Below, one piece after another: positions 9,120 to 18,302 of a DNA stretch of 64,000 bases. Source of the DNA: Laceyella putida (GTDB lineage: Bacteria > Bacillota > Bacilli > Thermoactinomycetales > Thermoactinomycetaceae); the NCBI RefSeq assembly GCF_042665195.1, contig NZ_JBHTBW010000015.1, positions 52,564 to 116,563 of the forward strand, written 5' to 3'. Under the pieces are notes generated by a model that saw nothing but the letters and a program-made list of their open reading frames with translations, did no database searches and was not told the origin of the DNA. Within the stretch, counting starts at the first letter, position 1, and each line of letters starts with the position of its first letter. A program made the position numbers and the translations under genes.

Positions 9120-10151
9120 TTATTCTTTTTCATAGAGCATGCTCAACCGTCTAGAGAAATCTTTTGCTAAAAAATCAAGAATTCCAATGACACGGCCGTA
9201 ATCCATTCGCGTCGGTCCGAGTACACCTATGGTTCCAACCGGTTTGCCGTTTATCATATAAGAAGCTGAGATCACGCTGCAGTCTTGCACGGCTTCTAAA
9301 TCGTTCTCATATCCTATTCGCACCTGTACGCCATCAGCTTTTGGCTTTAGCAGTTGAATCAGCGCCTCATTCGCCTCTACGAGATCCAAGAGCGATTTCA
9401 TCTTATCCACATCGCGAAACTCCGGCTGTTCCAAAATGCGTGTCGTCCCACTCGTATAGACTCGGTCTTCCTGTTCCGTCTGCAATAGCTGAACGGTCAG
9501 ATCCGTCAACTTTTCAAAGTGGTCGACATGCCGCTGAAGTTCTTCCGTCAACTCCCGCGCCACAATCTGATCCAACTTGGACATCGGGGCACCGCTGAGG
9601 CGATGGTTCAAGAGATTCACCATCTTCTCCAGCGTGGTCCACGGAATGTCTTCCGGCAACAGAATGCGCTGCTGGTGAACATGTCCCGTATCCGTCACCA
9701 TGATGGAGACGGCAAGACGGTCGTACAACGGGATGATGTGCAGATGTTTCAATCGACTCTCTGATAAATTTGGACCCAAAATGAAGGTCATGCAATTGGT
9801 CAAATAAGCAAGGATTGAATTCATATGCTTAATCGCTTGCTCGACATGATCCACTTTCAAAGCATAAAACTCATGCAATGCCAGCAAGTCTTCTTTTGAC
9901 CACATATATGGTTTTAAGAGATGATCAACGTAGAAACGATACCCTTTTTGCGAAGGTATTCGGCCGGCAGATGTATGTGGCTGCTCCAAAAAACCCATCT
10001 CTTCCAAATCAGCCATCTCATTGCGGATGGTCGCCGCGCTCACATCGACCCCCTTCTTCTTGGACACGGTGCGTGAGCCGACAGGTTCTGCTGAGATAAT
10101 ATAATCGTCGATAATTGCCCAGAGAATCCGTTTTTGGCGCTCGGTTAACAT
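9120..10151 (-). CDS. hrcA: Heat-inducible transcription repressor HrcA
   Basis: Represses class I heat-shock genes by binding CIRCE and is itself stabilised by a chaperonin in other bacteria. The 343 residues show an N-terminal winged helix (MLTERQKRILWAIIDDYI, SAATIRNEMADLEEMG, PHTSAGRIPSQKGYRFYVD) and a GAF-like C-terminal domain ending in GVLGPTRMDYGRVIGILDF. The start ATG follows GGAGGGGAGG. It is the first gene of the operon, 17 nt after the CIRCE element. Confidence 0.97.
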   Translation of the reverse strand: MLTERQKRILWAIIDDYIISAEPVGSRTVSKKKGVDVSAATIRNEMADLEEMGFLEQPHTSAGRIPSQKGYRFYVDHLLKPYMWSKEDLLALHEFYALKVDHVEQAIKHMNSILAYLTNCMTFILGPNLSESRLKHLHIIPLYDRLAVSIMVTDTGHVHQQRILLPEDIPWTTLEKMVNLLNHRLSGAPMSKLDQIVARELTEELQRHVDHFEKLTDLTVQLLQTEQEDRVYTSGTTRILEQPEFRDVDKMKSLLDLVEANEALIQLLKPKADGVQVRIGYENDLEAVQDCSVISASYMINGKPVGTIGVLGPTRMDYGRVIGILDFLAKDFSRRLSMLYEKE

Positions 10152-10167
10152 CTGCCTCCCCTCCTTG

Positions 10168-10194
10168 TTAGCACTCCTTATGGTCGAGTGCTAA
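10168..10194 (-). promoter_or_regulatory. CIRCE operator (HrcA binding site)
   Basis: Perfect TTAGCACTC-N9-GAGTGCTAA inverted repeat just downstream of the -10 box and upstream of hrcA. It is the only CIRCE seen in the window and should control the whole hrcA to mtaB operon. Confidence 0.97.
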
Positions 10195-10206
10195 AATACT
10201 AATTTA

Positions 10207-10235
10207 AAATTACCAAAGGGGCGAATTGATGTCAA
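10207..10235 (-). promoter_or_regulatory. Sigma-A promoter of the hrcA-dnaK operon
   Basis: TTGACA (10230-10235) and TAATTT (10207-10212) are separated by 17 nt on the minus strand, placing the transcription start at or just before the CIRCE element. Confidence 0.8.
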
Positions 10236-10244
10236 TCTATCCAT

Positions 10245-11396
10245 TCATAAATCAATGCTCCCTAAAAAATCAGCAAACACGTCATTGCCAAATATCAATC
10301 CTTTTTCCGTCAAACGATAGCGGTCGCCGTTCAAATCAAGCAGCCCTTTCGTCAGCAGTCGCGTCAGGACCGAGCCAAACACTTGCTCCAGCTCCACACC
10401 ATACAAACGCTGAAATTTGTCCCGGCTCACCCCCTCCATCAAACGCAGACCCAAGATCATAAAGTTCTCCATCTCTTCCGTGCGGCTGACCGGGTAACTT
10501 TCGGCGATGGGGAGTTCGTTCCGCTCCAGTCGCTGAACATATTCTTTTACGCCCTTGATGTTGGCGTGGCGGCGTTTTTGCACATACCCATGAGCCCCTG
10601 TTCCAAAACCATAATACTCTTCGTTTAGCCAATAAGTCAGATTATGGCGGCTTTCTCGACCCGGCTTGGAAAAATTGCTCACTTCGTACTGCGCATATCC
10701 TTGTTCCGCGAGATAGGAACGAGTCAATTGGTACATTGCCAACTCCGCATCTTCAGACGGCAACGGCAATTCTTTCCGTTCGTGCAAATGGTGAAACAAG
10801 GTTCCTTCTTCCACTTTCAGGCTATAGCAGGAGAAATGTTCCGGCGCCAGGGCGACCGCTTGCCGCAATGTCTCTTCCATATCACTCACCGTCTGGGTAG
10901 GCAGCCCAAACATCAGGTCAAGCGACAGATTGGCAAAGCCTGCTTCCCGCGCCAACTCCACCCCTCGTTTGATCTCCTCCACTCCATGGATGCGTCCAAT
11001 CCGCTCAAGCAAATCAGGGCGGAAGGTTTGCGCTCCAAAGCTGATCCGGTTAATCCCACCCGCCCGCATCACGCGGAGCAACTCGGGACCTGTCGTTCCC
11101 GGATTGGCTTCAATGGTAAATTCGATCGACTCATCCCAGAGAGGGAAATAGCGGCGGATGCTGGACAAGAGGCGATCCATCTGCCGGGGTGTCAACACCG
11201 TCGGTGTTCCTCCGCCGATAAAAATGGAGCGAATGGCTCCAGGGGGGACGGCAGACACGGTTAAGGCCATTTCTTGATCAAGCGCGGCCAAATAATCATC
11301 CACCGGCTGACCATCCACCACATAGGCCGTAAAATCGCAGTAATGACATTTGTTTGTGCAAAACGGTATATGGATATAGACGGCTTGGGGAGCCAT
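10245..11396 (-). CDS. hemW: Radical SAM heme chaperone HemW
   Basis: HemN-like protein thought to insert heme into targets; often annotated as oxygen-independent coproporphyrinogen III oxidase. The 383 residues begin with VYIHIPFCTNKCHYC, whose CxxxCxxC binds the 4Fe-4S cluster. It then shows SIFIGGGTPT, NRISFGAQTF and GTGAHGYVQ, and a C-terminal HemN domain. I see only the three-cysteine motif and not the extra cysteine of true HemN, which supports HemW. ATG follows AAGGAGG. It lies downstream of lepA across a terminator. Confidence 0.92.
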   Translation of the reverse strand: MAPQAVYIHIPFCTNKCHYCDFTAYVVDGQPVDDYLAALDQEMALTVSAVPPGAIRSIFIGGGTPTVLTPRQMDRLLSSIRRYFPLWDESIEFTIEANPGTTGPELLRVMRAGGINRISFGAQTFRPDLLERIGRIHGVEEIKRGVELAREAGFANLSLDLMFGLPTQTVSDMEETLRQAVALAPEHFSCYSLKVEEGTLFHHLHERKELPLPSEDAELAMYQLTRSYLAEQGYAQYEVSNFSKPGRESRHNLTYWLNEEYYGFGTGAHGYVQKRRHANIKGVKEYVQRLERNELPIAESYPVSRTEEMENFMILGLRLMEGVSRDKFQRLYGVELEQVFGSVLTRLLTKGLLDLNGDRYRLTEKGLIFGNDVFADFLGSIDL

Positions 11397-11425
11397 AAAG
11401 TTTCCTCCTTGTCAAAAACATGGTC

Positions 11426-11464
11426 AAAAAAGCCGCAAGCGGACAACCTTCCGCCTACGGCTTC
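11426..11464 (-). terminator. Intrinsic terminator after lepA
   Basis: Minus-strand stem GAAGCCGTAGGCGGA with TCCGCTTGCGGCTT and a T-run. It separates lepA from hemW, which must then have its own promoter or depend on readthrough. Confidence 0.85.
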
Positions 11465-11469
11465 ACCCC

Positions 11470-13287
11470 TTACTTGCTGTCGTCAATTTTGAGAACGGCC
11501 ATGAAAGCTTCTTGCGGCACTTCCACACTTCCCACCGCTTTCATACGCTTCTTCCCTTCTTTTTGTTTCTCCAGCAGTTTCCGTTTCCGGCTGATGTCCC
11601 CGCCATAACACTTCGCCAACACGTTTTTGCGCATCGCGCTGATCGTCTCCCGAGCAATGATTTTATTGCCGATCGCCGCTTGGATCGGCACTTCAAACAT
11701 CTGGCGCGGGATCAGCTTTTTCAATTTCTCGGTAAGCGCGCGTCCGCGATGGTAGGCGCGGTCGCGATGCACGATAAAGGATAAGGCGTCAACCACTTCC
11801 CCGTTCAGGAGAATATCCATCTTCACCAGGTCCGATGCCTTATAGCCAATCAATTCATAATCGAACGAAGCGTAACCTTTGGTGCTGGATTTCAATTGAT
11901 CAAAGAAATCATAGACGATTTCAGCCAATGGCAACTCATAGGTCAAATTCACGCGGTTCGTGTCGATGTAGCTCATGTCGACGTAATTGCCGCGCTTGTT
12001 CTGGCAGATTTCCATCACAGCGCCGACAAAATCGTTGGGCACCATGATCGACGCCTTCACATAAGGCTCTTCCACGCGATCGATCTTTTGGGTTTCCGGC
12101 ATCAGGGTCGGATTCTCAATCTCCAATACGGTGCCGTCGGTTTGATACACCTTGTAAACAACGCTTGGCGCCGTGGTGATCAGCGGAATGCCGAACTCCC
12201 GTTCGATCCGTTCCTGAATGATCTCCATGTGCAGGAGCCCCAAAAATCCGCAACGGAAACCAAAGCCCAAAGCGGTCGACGTCTCCGGCTCATAGGTGAG
12301 CGAAGCGTCGTTCAGCTCCAGCTTCTCGAGCGCTTCCCGAAGATCGTCGTACTCTGAAGACTCCACCGGATACAATCCGCAGAACACCATGGGGTTGATC
12401 CGACGATATCCCGGCAGCGGCTCACTTGCGGGATTGTCGGCATCCGTGATCGTATCCCCCACCCGGGTGTCACGAACATTCTTGATGTTGGCCACCACAA
12501 AGCCCACTTCCCCCGCCGACAGTTCACTCATGATCATCGGATGGGGCGCGAAAGCTCCCACTTCGGTGACATCATATTCTTTTTCCGTCGCCATCATGCG
12601 GATGCGCATCCCTTTCTTAATGGTGCCGTCCACCACCCGCATGTAGATAATGACCCCTTTATAGGAATCGTAAAGGGAGTCGAAAATCAGCGCTCTGAGC
12701 GGGGCGTCTGGATCTCCTTCCGGAGCGGGCACTTTCTCCACCACTTGCTCCAAAACTTCTTCAATCCCAATTCCTGCTTTCGCCGAAGCGAGCACCGCTT
12801 CACTGGCATCGAGACCGATGACATCTTCCACTTCCTTTTTCACCCGGTCTGGATCCGCGCTGGGCAGGTCGATTTTATTGATAACGGGAATGATCTCCAG
12901 ATCGTTCTCCAACGCCAAATAGACGTTTGCCAACGTTTGCGCTTCAACGCCTTGGGAAGCGTCAACCACCAAAAGAGCGCCTTCACACGCTTGCAAACTG
13001 CGGGACACTTCATAAGTGAAGTCAACGTGCCCCGGAGTATCAATCAAATTCAAGATATACTCCTGCCCATCTTTCGCCTTGTATGGCAGGCGAACTGATT
13101 GCAACTTAATGGTAATGCCACGCTCGCGTTCCAGATCCATCTTATCCAAGAATTGGTTTTGCATCTCGCGTTCGCTGAGTGCACCCGTCTTCTCCAGGAT
13201 CCGATCCGCCAGGGTGGATTTGCCGTGGTCGATATGAGCGATAATCGAAAAATTTCGGATGATTGCTTGTCGTTCTCTCTTGTCCAT
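11470..13287 (-). CDS. lepA: Translation elongation factor 4 (LepA)
   Basis: Ribosome-bound GTPase that back-translocates or rescues stalled ribosomes. The 605 residues show G1 AHIDHGKSTL, G3 DTPGHVDF, G4 NKIDLPSAD, EF-G-like domains II, III and V, and the LepA-specific C-terminal domain (KMDILLNGEVVDALSFI, ARETISAMRKNVLAKCYGGD). ATG follows AGGAGGG. It lies downstream of yqxA, as in Bacillus, but a terminator separates the two. Confidence 0.97.
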   Translation of the reverse strand: MDKRERQAIIRNFSIIAHIDHGKSTLADRILEKTGALSEREMQNQFLDKMDLERERGITIKLQSVRLPYKAKDGQEYILNLIDTPGHVDFTYEVSRSLQACEGALLVVDASQGVEAQTLANVYLALENDLEIIPVINKIDLPSADPDRVKKEVEDVIGLDASEAVLASAKAGIGIEEVLEQVVEKVPAPEGDPDAPLRALIFDSLYDSYKGVIIYMRVVDGTIKKGMRIRMMATEKEYDVTEVGAFAPHPMIMSELSAGEVGFVVANIKNVRDTRVGDTITDADNPASEPLPGYRRINPMVFCGLYPVESSEYDDLREALEKLELNDASLTYEPETSTALGFGFRCGFLGLLHMEIIQERIEREFGIPLITTAPSVVYKVYQTDGTVLEIENPTLMPETQKIDRVEEPYVKASIMVPNDFVGAVMEICQNKRGNYVDMSYIDTNRVNLTYELPLAEIVYDFFDQLKSSTKGYASFDYELIGYKASDLVKMDILLNGEVVDALSFIVHRDRAYHRGRALTEKLKKLIPRQMFEVPIQAAIGNKIIARETISAMRKNVLAKCYGGDISRKRKLLEKQKEGKKRMKAVGSVEVPQEAFMAVLKIDDSK

Positions 13288-13401
13288 TCCCGTTCATTTC
13301 CCTCCTGCGTGCATAGCAAGACTGCATTGCTTAATTATAACAATCTGTTCTCCGCTCTTCAAATGAATTTCCTTTTCATTGACCAGTTAACCACAAACGG
13401 G

Positions 13402-13428
13402 CAAAAAAAATAAGGCTGTCAGTCAGCC
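13402..13428 (-). terminator. Intrinsic terminator overlapping the yqxA stop
   Basis: Minus-strand GGCTG-ACTGA-CAGCC followed by TTATTTTTTTT. The 5' arm includes the stop codon of yqxA. It closes the spoIIP-yqxA unit. Confidence 0.75.
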
Positions 13429-13769
13429 CATCGAAACACCCATTCGGCCAATTCACGCGTGATTTGCCTGATGCCCTCGCCCATCTCATTGCCCATGACG
13501 GCCATGATGTTGGTTCCTTGCTTCACTTGTGTGGCCACTTTGTCTACTTTTTCCTGATTCACTACTGATGCGGGGCTTTGCGTTTTCACCGTTTGCCCCA
13601 GAACGGCGATTTCGATCCGCCCTTGCTCCGTCGGGGTGATCTGGATCGCGCGCGGCGCGCCATCCGCCCCTTGCATCATTTGCATATTTTTTTCCGCTTG
13701 ATTGATACCGATCCCAATTCCGACCATGAGCATGATGACAAGAAAGCAACATTGCACCATCACGCGCAT
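13419..13769 (-). CDS. yqxA: YqxA-like membrane-anchored protein (DUF3679)
   Basis: The 116 residues start with one membrane segment or signal anchor (FLVIMLMVGIGIGI, residues 9-22), followed by a short soluble part. Function is unknown. The call rests on size, topology and position directly between spoIIP and lepA, the place of yqxA in Bacillus. It begins 11 nt after the spoIIP stop, with GTGAGGTGA before the ATG, so it is probably co-expressed with spoIIP during sporulation. Confidence 0.8.
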   Translation of the reverse strand: MRVMVQCCFLVIMLMVGIGIGINQAEKNMQMMQGADGAPRAIQITPTEQGRIEIAVLGQTVKTQSPASVVNQEKVDKVATQVKQGTNIMAVMGNEMGEGIRQITRELAEWVFRWAD

Positions 13770-13780
13770 TCTGATTCACC

Positions 13781-14923
13781 TCACTGTTCATTCGATACCG
13801 GTTTGGACTTGTGGATTCTTTCCGCCAATACGCGGGCCAATATCTCGATGGACCGATTTGCCTCCTCAAAGGTGTTGTCGATGCCTCCCACTTCAACGAG
13901 CAGGCTGTTGGGTGACAGGGATTGGTTATATTCTCCGTTGTTCCCTTTTTCGCGCTTTTTAATAATCACCGCACTGCAAATCCCTGGAACGATGCGGTTG
14001 AGCTGGTTGTACATTTGCCGCGCCAATTGCAGATTCTCTTCAAAGTTTTTGCTTTCTCTCCCCACCACAAAGGCCAACCGGGCATAGGCTTTTCCCTTGA
14101 CCACTTTGGTAGTCTTTGGCCGGCGTTGGGCATCGCGATGCAAATCGATCAAATACGTGACATCTTCATATTGACCCAATGCCGCGATCACCATTTTGCG
14201 GGATTGAACATACGATCCCGAATTCCAAGTGTATTTCCGCTTGACTGTCACTGCACCGACGCCCATTTCCTCCAACTCCCGCGCCATGCGTTTGGACACG
14301 CTGGTGATGTTTTTCTGCACATCGGAGGCCAAACGCGGGTCCTTCCGCCCCAACTCGGGCAGATATGATTCCCAGAAGTGCGTGTTGTAGATCAGCACTT
14401 TTTTCTGTTTGATGGTGCCGGAAGGGGTTTCATCCACATCCTTTCCAGAGTCTTCCATCGCCTTGATGATCTCTTGTTCCAATTTCGGTGGCGGCGGGGA
14501 TTCGATGGGAATCGACGTATAATCGACATCGCTACTGGCGATATCAATTTCACTGTCAAACAAGTCATACATGGGAAGTTCCCGCCCCAAATACGTGCGC
14601 GGGTCTCTGAGATCGATGCTGGTGGCCAGTTCAAACGCCATCCTTGAAGCGATTTCTTCCAGGCCCGCCGCCTGCAGCTCTTCTTGCAGAAAAGGGATAT
14701 TTTCACCCATGGCCATCACTAGGGTTTTGGACGAAATATGGGACGTGATACGACTGAGTTCGGAGGGGGCCAACCGACTTTCCGCTTGTCCCATGGCAAG
14801 CGCCCCCGCCAGCGCGAAGGTGAAGGCCACGATTAAACAAAGCAGCACAAAAGTTTGTCTCGTCTTGGGACGTGACATGTTGACGGTGATAAAACTGTGA
14901 TACCGATTTTTCAACAGGTTCAC
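13781..14923 (-). CDS. spoIIP: Stage II sporulation protein P (peptidoglycan amidase/endopeptidase)
   Basis: Component of the SpoIID-SpoIIM-SpoIIP machine that drives engulfment by degrading septal peptidoglycan. The 380 residues have a membrane anchor (VLLCLIVAFTFALAGALA, about residues 26-43) and an extracytoplasmic catalytic domain with YNTHFWESY, IDLHRDAQRR and LVEVGGIDN, the usual zinc-ligand and catalytic segments. The annotated GTG overlaps the AGAAGGTG site, so a TTG three codons further in (14914) may be the real start. It lies between the broken VOC gene and yqxA. Confidence 0.93.
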   Translation of the reverse strand: MNLLKNRYHSFITVNMSRPKTRQTFVLLCLIVAFTFALAGALAMGQAESRLAPSELSRITSHISSKTLVMAMGENIPFLQEELQAAGLEEIASRMAFELATSIDLRDPRTYLGRELPMYDLFDSEIDIASSDVDYTSIPIESPPPPKLEQEIIKAMEDSGKDVDETPSGTIKQKKVLIYNTHFWESYLPELGRKDPRLASDVQKNITSVSKRMARELEEMGVGAVTVKRKYTWNSGSYVQSRKMVIAALGQYEDVTYLIDLHRDAQRRPKTTKVVKGKAYARLAFVVGRESKNFEENLQLARQMYNQLNRIVPGICSAVIIKKREKGNNGEYNQSLSPNSLLVEVGGIDNTFEEANRSIEILARVLAERIHKSKPVSNEQ

Positions 14924-15089
14924 CTTCTATCAATTCATCTCATCAAAGCTTATGAGAGACGAATGAGAAATAGAACCTATCATGTTTGATTCGAGAGGCT
15001 GATAGAATATAAGAGCAAATGGATAAGTGCCCTGGGAAACAAGCTCCCCGAAATGGAACCGCTTGTCCCCATCGGCAAAAACTCATCGA

Positions 15090-15450
15090 TCAGGCTGATT
15101 CGATGAGCTCGATCTTGCGCCCGTCAGGATCCAATACCAGAGCCCAGCGACCCCATGAGCTTTGAGGCAGGAAAAGAAACCAATCTCACACCGAGCGAAC
15201 TCAGTTTTTCATGAGCCTCATCAAGCGCCGGAACCCGAAACCCCAACATCGTCTTATCAACGCAACAGGAAGACACCTCTTCCTTTGCGGGATATATCTC
15301 AAAAACGATCCCTTTCGGCAAACAGGAATAATGTATGGGGCCGGTGCCGTGCCTTTCCTCTTAAAAAGAGAGTCCCAGATCCCCATAAAAAGAGAGTAAG
15401 GTTACAAGCTTTTTTGTACGGATCACTATCAGACCAATGGATGCGGGCAT
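15090..15450 (-). pseudogene. Broken VOC/glyoxalase-family gene
   Basis: On the minus strand a frame from ATG 15450 reads SFYGDLGLSF, then a TAA stop, then EERHGTGPIHYSCLPKGIVF, EIYPAKEE and TMLGFRVPALDEAHEKLSS. It then shifts frame near PASK into SWGRWALVLDPDGRKIELIE and a TGA at 15090. Together these give a complete VOC-fold protein of about 120 residues with one internal stop and one single-base frameshift. The disablements could also be sequence errors, but two in one short gene suggest real decay. It lies between gpr and spoIIP, where Bacillus has no gene. Confidence 0.8.
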
Positions 15451-15517
15451 CACGACCAGCTTCTCTCTAAAATATCTTTCACATGTGAAAAATTGCCACG
15501 CAAATCTTGGGTTCGAC

Positions 15518-15552
15518 AAAAAAGCTGTTGACTTTGCGCAGTCAACAGCTCA
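15518..15552 (-). terminator. Intrinsic terminator after gpr
   Basis: Minus-strand GAGCTGTTGACT-GCGCAA-AGTCAACAGCTT plus a T-run; an excellent stem that makes gpr monocistronic. Confidence 0.9.
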
Positions 15553-15602
15553 AAACTCCAGCAGAAACGAAGTTTCCTTATATATGTCATCGATTACGTG
15601 AA

Positions 15603-16709
15603 TCAGCCCACATGCGAAGCCACATTCTCCATGGTCACCGCATCATGCAATGCGCAATTCATCCCGTTTGCCAGCAATTTGGCCATATTGCCGATAAAGG
15701 AGTCCACTTCTTTGGGCGTGACAATCAAGTTTTGTCCGAGCGGAGACAATACCTCGTGGATCAATTGCCGTTTCTCTTCCGGATCGAGCGCGCCAAACAT
15801 CCCCATCATGCGGTTTCTGGTTTCAGGTGGCGTTTGGTAGTTTTGCAGGTCCCTCACGCTGGGGCGATTATGCGGATCCAGCGGATTGGCGCGCATCCCG
15901 TGCACTTCCCGCCCCAGATGCGACAGTACGTAATCAATGGTATCGTGGGCGATCGTCACCGCGTCCACCACGGTGGGCACACCGATGGCGATCACCGGCA
16001 CGCCCAGCGATTCTTTGGTTAAGGCTTTCCGTTTGTTTCCCACACCCGATCCCGGATGGATGCCGGTATCGGCCACTTGAATGGTCGTATTGACCCGGGT
16101 GAGCGCGCGCGAAGCCAAGGAGTCAAACGCAATGACAAAGTCAGGTTTGGATTTCTCCACCACGCCGTGCACAATTTCACTCGTCTCCATCCCCGTAATG
16201 CCCAAAACGCCCGGAGAGAGGGCACTGACGGGCCGGTACCCCTCGTCGACGGACTCGGGCATCAACTCAAACAGATGACGGGTGATCACCGTATGTTTCA
16301 CGACGAGCGGTCCCAGGGCATCCGCCGTCACATTCCAGTTCCCCAGGCCAACCACCAAACAGGAGGCGTCCTCCCTTATGCCAATCTCGGACAAAAAGCG
16401 TCCAAATTGTTCGGCAAAGTGTTCACTCACCCGTTTTTCCAACATTGAATCCTTTGACCGCAAAGCGGGCACTTCAATCGTCAGGTAAGTTCCAGGCAAT
16501 TTTCCCATCGCTTCGCTTCCCGCTTGATCATCAATCCAGATCCAACTGGTGGTAATTCCTTCCCGGGTGTCCTCTTCAACCCGCACACCGGGGATTTCGC
16601 TTGCGTCCCCTCGCTCCTCCACCGCCATTTGATGCGCTTCCCGCGCCAGGTCTGTGCGGATGGAGTAGCCGGATAAATCGATTTGATGTTCCTTTCGCTC
16701 CAGGTTCAT
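15603..16709 (-). CDS. gpr: Germination protease GPR
   Basis: Aspartic-type endopeptidase that starts degradation of small acid-soluble spore proteins during germination. From ATG 16709 (AAGGAGG upstream) it has 368 residues, the usual length. The N-terminus MNLERKEHQIDLSGYSIRTD contains the propeptide removed during activation. Conserved blocks are VVGLGNWNVTADALGP, PGVLGITGMET and FVIAFDSLASR. It is made as a zymogen in the forespore. A sigma-G-like promoter lies 35-64 nt upstream. Confidence 0.95.
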   Translation of the reverse strand: MNLERKEHQIDLSGYSIRTDLAREAHQMAVEERGDASEIPGVRVEEDTREGITTSWIWIDDQAGSEAMGKLPGTYLTIEVPALRSKDSMLEKRVSEHFAEQFGRFLSEIGIREDASCLVVGLGNWNVTADALGPLVVKHTVITRHLFELMPESVDEGYRPVSALSPGVLGITGMETSEIVHGVVEKSKPDFVIAFDSLASRALTRVNTTIQVADTGIHPGSGVGNKRKALTKESLGVPVIAIGVPTVVDAVTIAHDTIDYVLSHLGREVHGMRANPLDPHNRPSVRDLQNYQTPPETRNRMMGMFGALDPEEKRQLIHEVLSPLGQNLIVTPKEVDSFIGNMAKLLANGMNCALHDAVTMENVASHVG

Positions 16710-16743
16710 CGCAGAACCTCCTTCCCCGCTATATCTATTGGGG

Positions 16744-16773
16744 ATGTATGATGGCCACATCCCCCCGCATTCC
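16744..16773 (-). promoter_or_regulatory. Candidate sigma-G/F promoter of gpr
   Basis: Minus-strand GGAATG, 17 nt, CATACAT, compared with the sigma-G consensus TGAATA-N17-CATACTA. The match is moderate, but forespore expression of gpr is well established in Bacillus. Confidence 0.45.
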
Positions 16774-16824
16774 CGCTAATAGTTTGCTTTTTCTTGATTT
16801 AATTATTCTCTGAGCTTCCTGTTA

Positions 16825-16853
16825 TTGCTTTTTGCCATGGCTCGTGCTAGAAT
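16825..16853 (+). promoter_or_regulatory. Sigma-A promoter of rpsT
   Basis: TTGCTT (16825-16830), 17 nt, TAGAAT (16848-16853), about 55 nt before the rpsT start codon. Confidence 0.6.
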
Positions 16854-16908
16854 ATTGCATGTTGCATAAATGGGATGCGGAGAACCAATCCCACAGGAGG
16901 TGAACGCA

Positions 16909-17175
16909 TTGGCTAACATCAAGTCCGCAATCAAACGTGCTAAAACTAACGAAATCCGCCGTGAACGCAACGCTTCCCAAAAGTCCGCTATGCGTACGGC
17001 CGTGAAAAAATTCCTGGTTGCCGTTGATCAACAAGACAGCGAGAAAGCAGCGGTTCTGTACAACCAAGCTGCTCGCACCTTGGACAAAGCAGTAACCAAA
17101 GGCCTGATCCATAAAAATGCGGCGGCTCGCAAGAAGTCCCGCCTCGTTAAAAAATTGCAAGCATTGCAAGCGTAA
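16909..17175 (+). CDS. rpsT: 30S ribosomal protein S20
   Basis: Primary 16S rRNA binding protein. The real start is TTG at 16909, placed 6 nt after a perfect AGGAGGTGA, giving 88 residues (ANIKSAIKRAKTNEIRRE...KSRLVKKLQALQA). The longer frame from 16870 lacks a ribosome site. Highly basic and helical as expected. It stands divergent from gpr, as in Bacillus, and is monocistronic by its terminator. Confidence 0.96.
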   Translation: MANIKSAIKRAKTNEIRRERNASQKSAMRTAVKKFLVAVDQQDSEKAAVLYNQAARTLDKAVTKGLIHKNAAARKKSRLVKKLQALQA

Positions 17176-17186
17176 TGCGACCAATG

Positions 17187-17214
17187 AACGGCCCACTCGA
17201 CTGGGTCGTTTTTT
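17187..17214 (+). terminator. Intrinsic terminator of rpsT
   Basis: AACGGCCCA and TGGGTCGTT pair, with one G-T wobble, around CTCGAC, followed by TTTT. Confidence 0.8.
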
Positions 17215-17254
17215 AAATTGTGACTTCTGCCACTTAGTGGCGAATAGTTCACTT

Positions 17255-17292
17255 AAAAAGATCTCGCCCCTACCCAGGACGAGATCCTTTTG
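17255..17292 (-). terminator. Intrinsic terminator of trpS
   Basis: Minus-strand GGATCTCGTCC-TGGGTA-GGGGCGAGATC followed by TTTTT, immediately after the trpS stop. Confidence 0.85.
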
Positions 17293-17294
17293 CA

Positions 17295-18272
17295 TTAAAT
17301 AATCCCCATGGCATCTTTCATGCGCCGCAACGTTTGATTCGCCACTTCGCTTGCCTTTTCTCGGCCTTGCTCCAGTACTCTCATCACCTCATCCGAATTT
17401 CTGATTTCCCGGAAGCGCGCTTGGATCGGCGCGAGATGGTCCACCGTCACTTCAATCAGGTCCTTCTTAAACTGACCGTAGCCCACCCCTTCATAATCTT
17501 TTTCCAATTCTTTGATCGGCTTGCCGGACAAGCTGCTGTAGATGTTGAGCAAATTGCTGATGCCCGGCTTCGTTGCGGGATCGAAGCGAACCATGTTCTC
17601 CGAATCCGTGACCGCGCGCTTCAACTTCTTCTCGATCTTCTTCGGTTCATCCAGCAAGGTAATGTAGTTGAACTCGCTGTCGGCGCTTTTGCTCATCTTT
17701 TTCTCCGGGTTATCCAAACCCATGATTCTTGCCCCCACTTCCCCGATAAACGGCTCGGGCAGCGTGAGGACATCGGCGTAATCCCGGTTAAACCGCTCCG
17801 CAATCTCACGTGTCAGCTCCAAGTGTTGTTTCTGGTCTTCGCCAACGGGCACCCGGTTGGCATTGTACAGTAAGATATCCGCCGCTTGCAGAACCGGATA
17901 GGTGTATAGTCCCGCCACCACCGATTCAGACCCTTTTCCCTTCTCTTTGAATTGCACCATGCGGTTCAATTCCCCCACCCGGGCCACACACTGCAACAAC
18001 CATCCCGCTTCGGCATGGGCCGCAACCTGCGACTGCACGAAGATGGTGGCCTTGGACGGATCAAGTCCAGTCGCCAAGTACATGGCCACCAGATCCAATG
18101 TTTTCTGTCTCAGTTCTTCCGGATTTTGCGGAATGGTAATGGCATGCAAGTTAACGACGCAAAAATAACAATCGGCTTCTTCCTGCAACTTCACAAAACG
18201 TTGCATCGCCCCAATATAATTCCCCAACGTGACGATGCCCGTCGGTTGGATTCCTGACAGTACGCGTTCCAT
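17295..18272 (-). CDS. trpS: Tryptophan-tRNA ligase
   Basis: Charges tRNA-Trp. From ATG 18272 (AAAGGAGGG upstream) it has 325 residues. The class I HIGH-equivalent is in SGIQPTGIVTLGNYIGAM and the KMSKS loop in KKMSKSADSEF. Upstream in-frame codons belong to the leader and lack a ribosome site. Expression is read by the T-box leader just upstream. Confidence 0.96.
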   Translation of the reverse strand: MERVLSGIQPTGIVTLGNYIGAMQRFVKLQEEADCYFCVVNLHAITIPQNPEELRQKTLDLVAMYLATGLDPSKATIFVQSQVAAHAEAGWLLQCVARVGELNRMVQFKEKGKGSESVVAGLYTYPVLQAADILLYNANRVPVGEDQKQHLELTREIAERFNRDYADVLTLPEPFIGEVGARIMGLDNPEKKMSKSADSEFNYITLLDEPKKIEKKLKRAVTDSENMVRFDPATKPGISNLLNIYSSLSGKPIKELEKDYEGVGYGQFKKDLIEVTVDHLAPIQARFREIRNSDEVMRVLEQGREKASEVANQTLRRMKDAMGII

Positions 18273-18302
18273 GTCACAACGCCCTCCTTTTGCTGATGAA
18301 AA

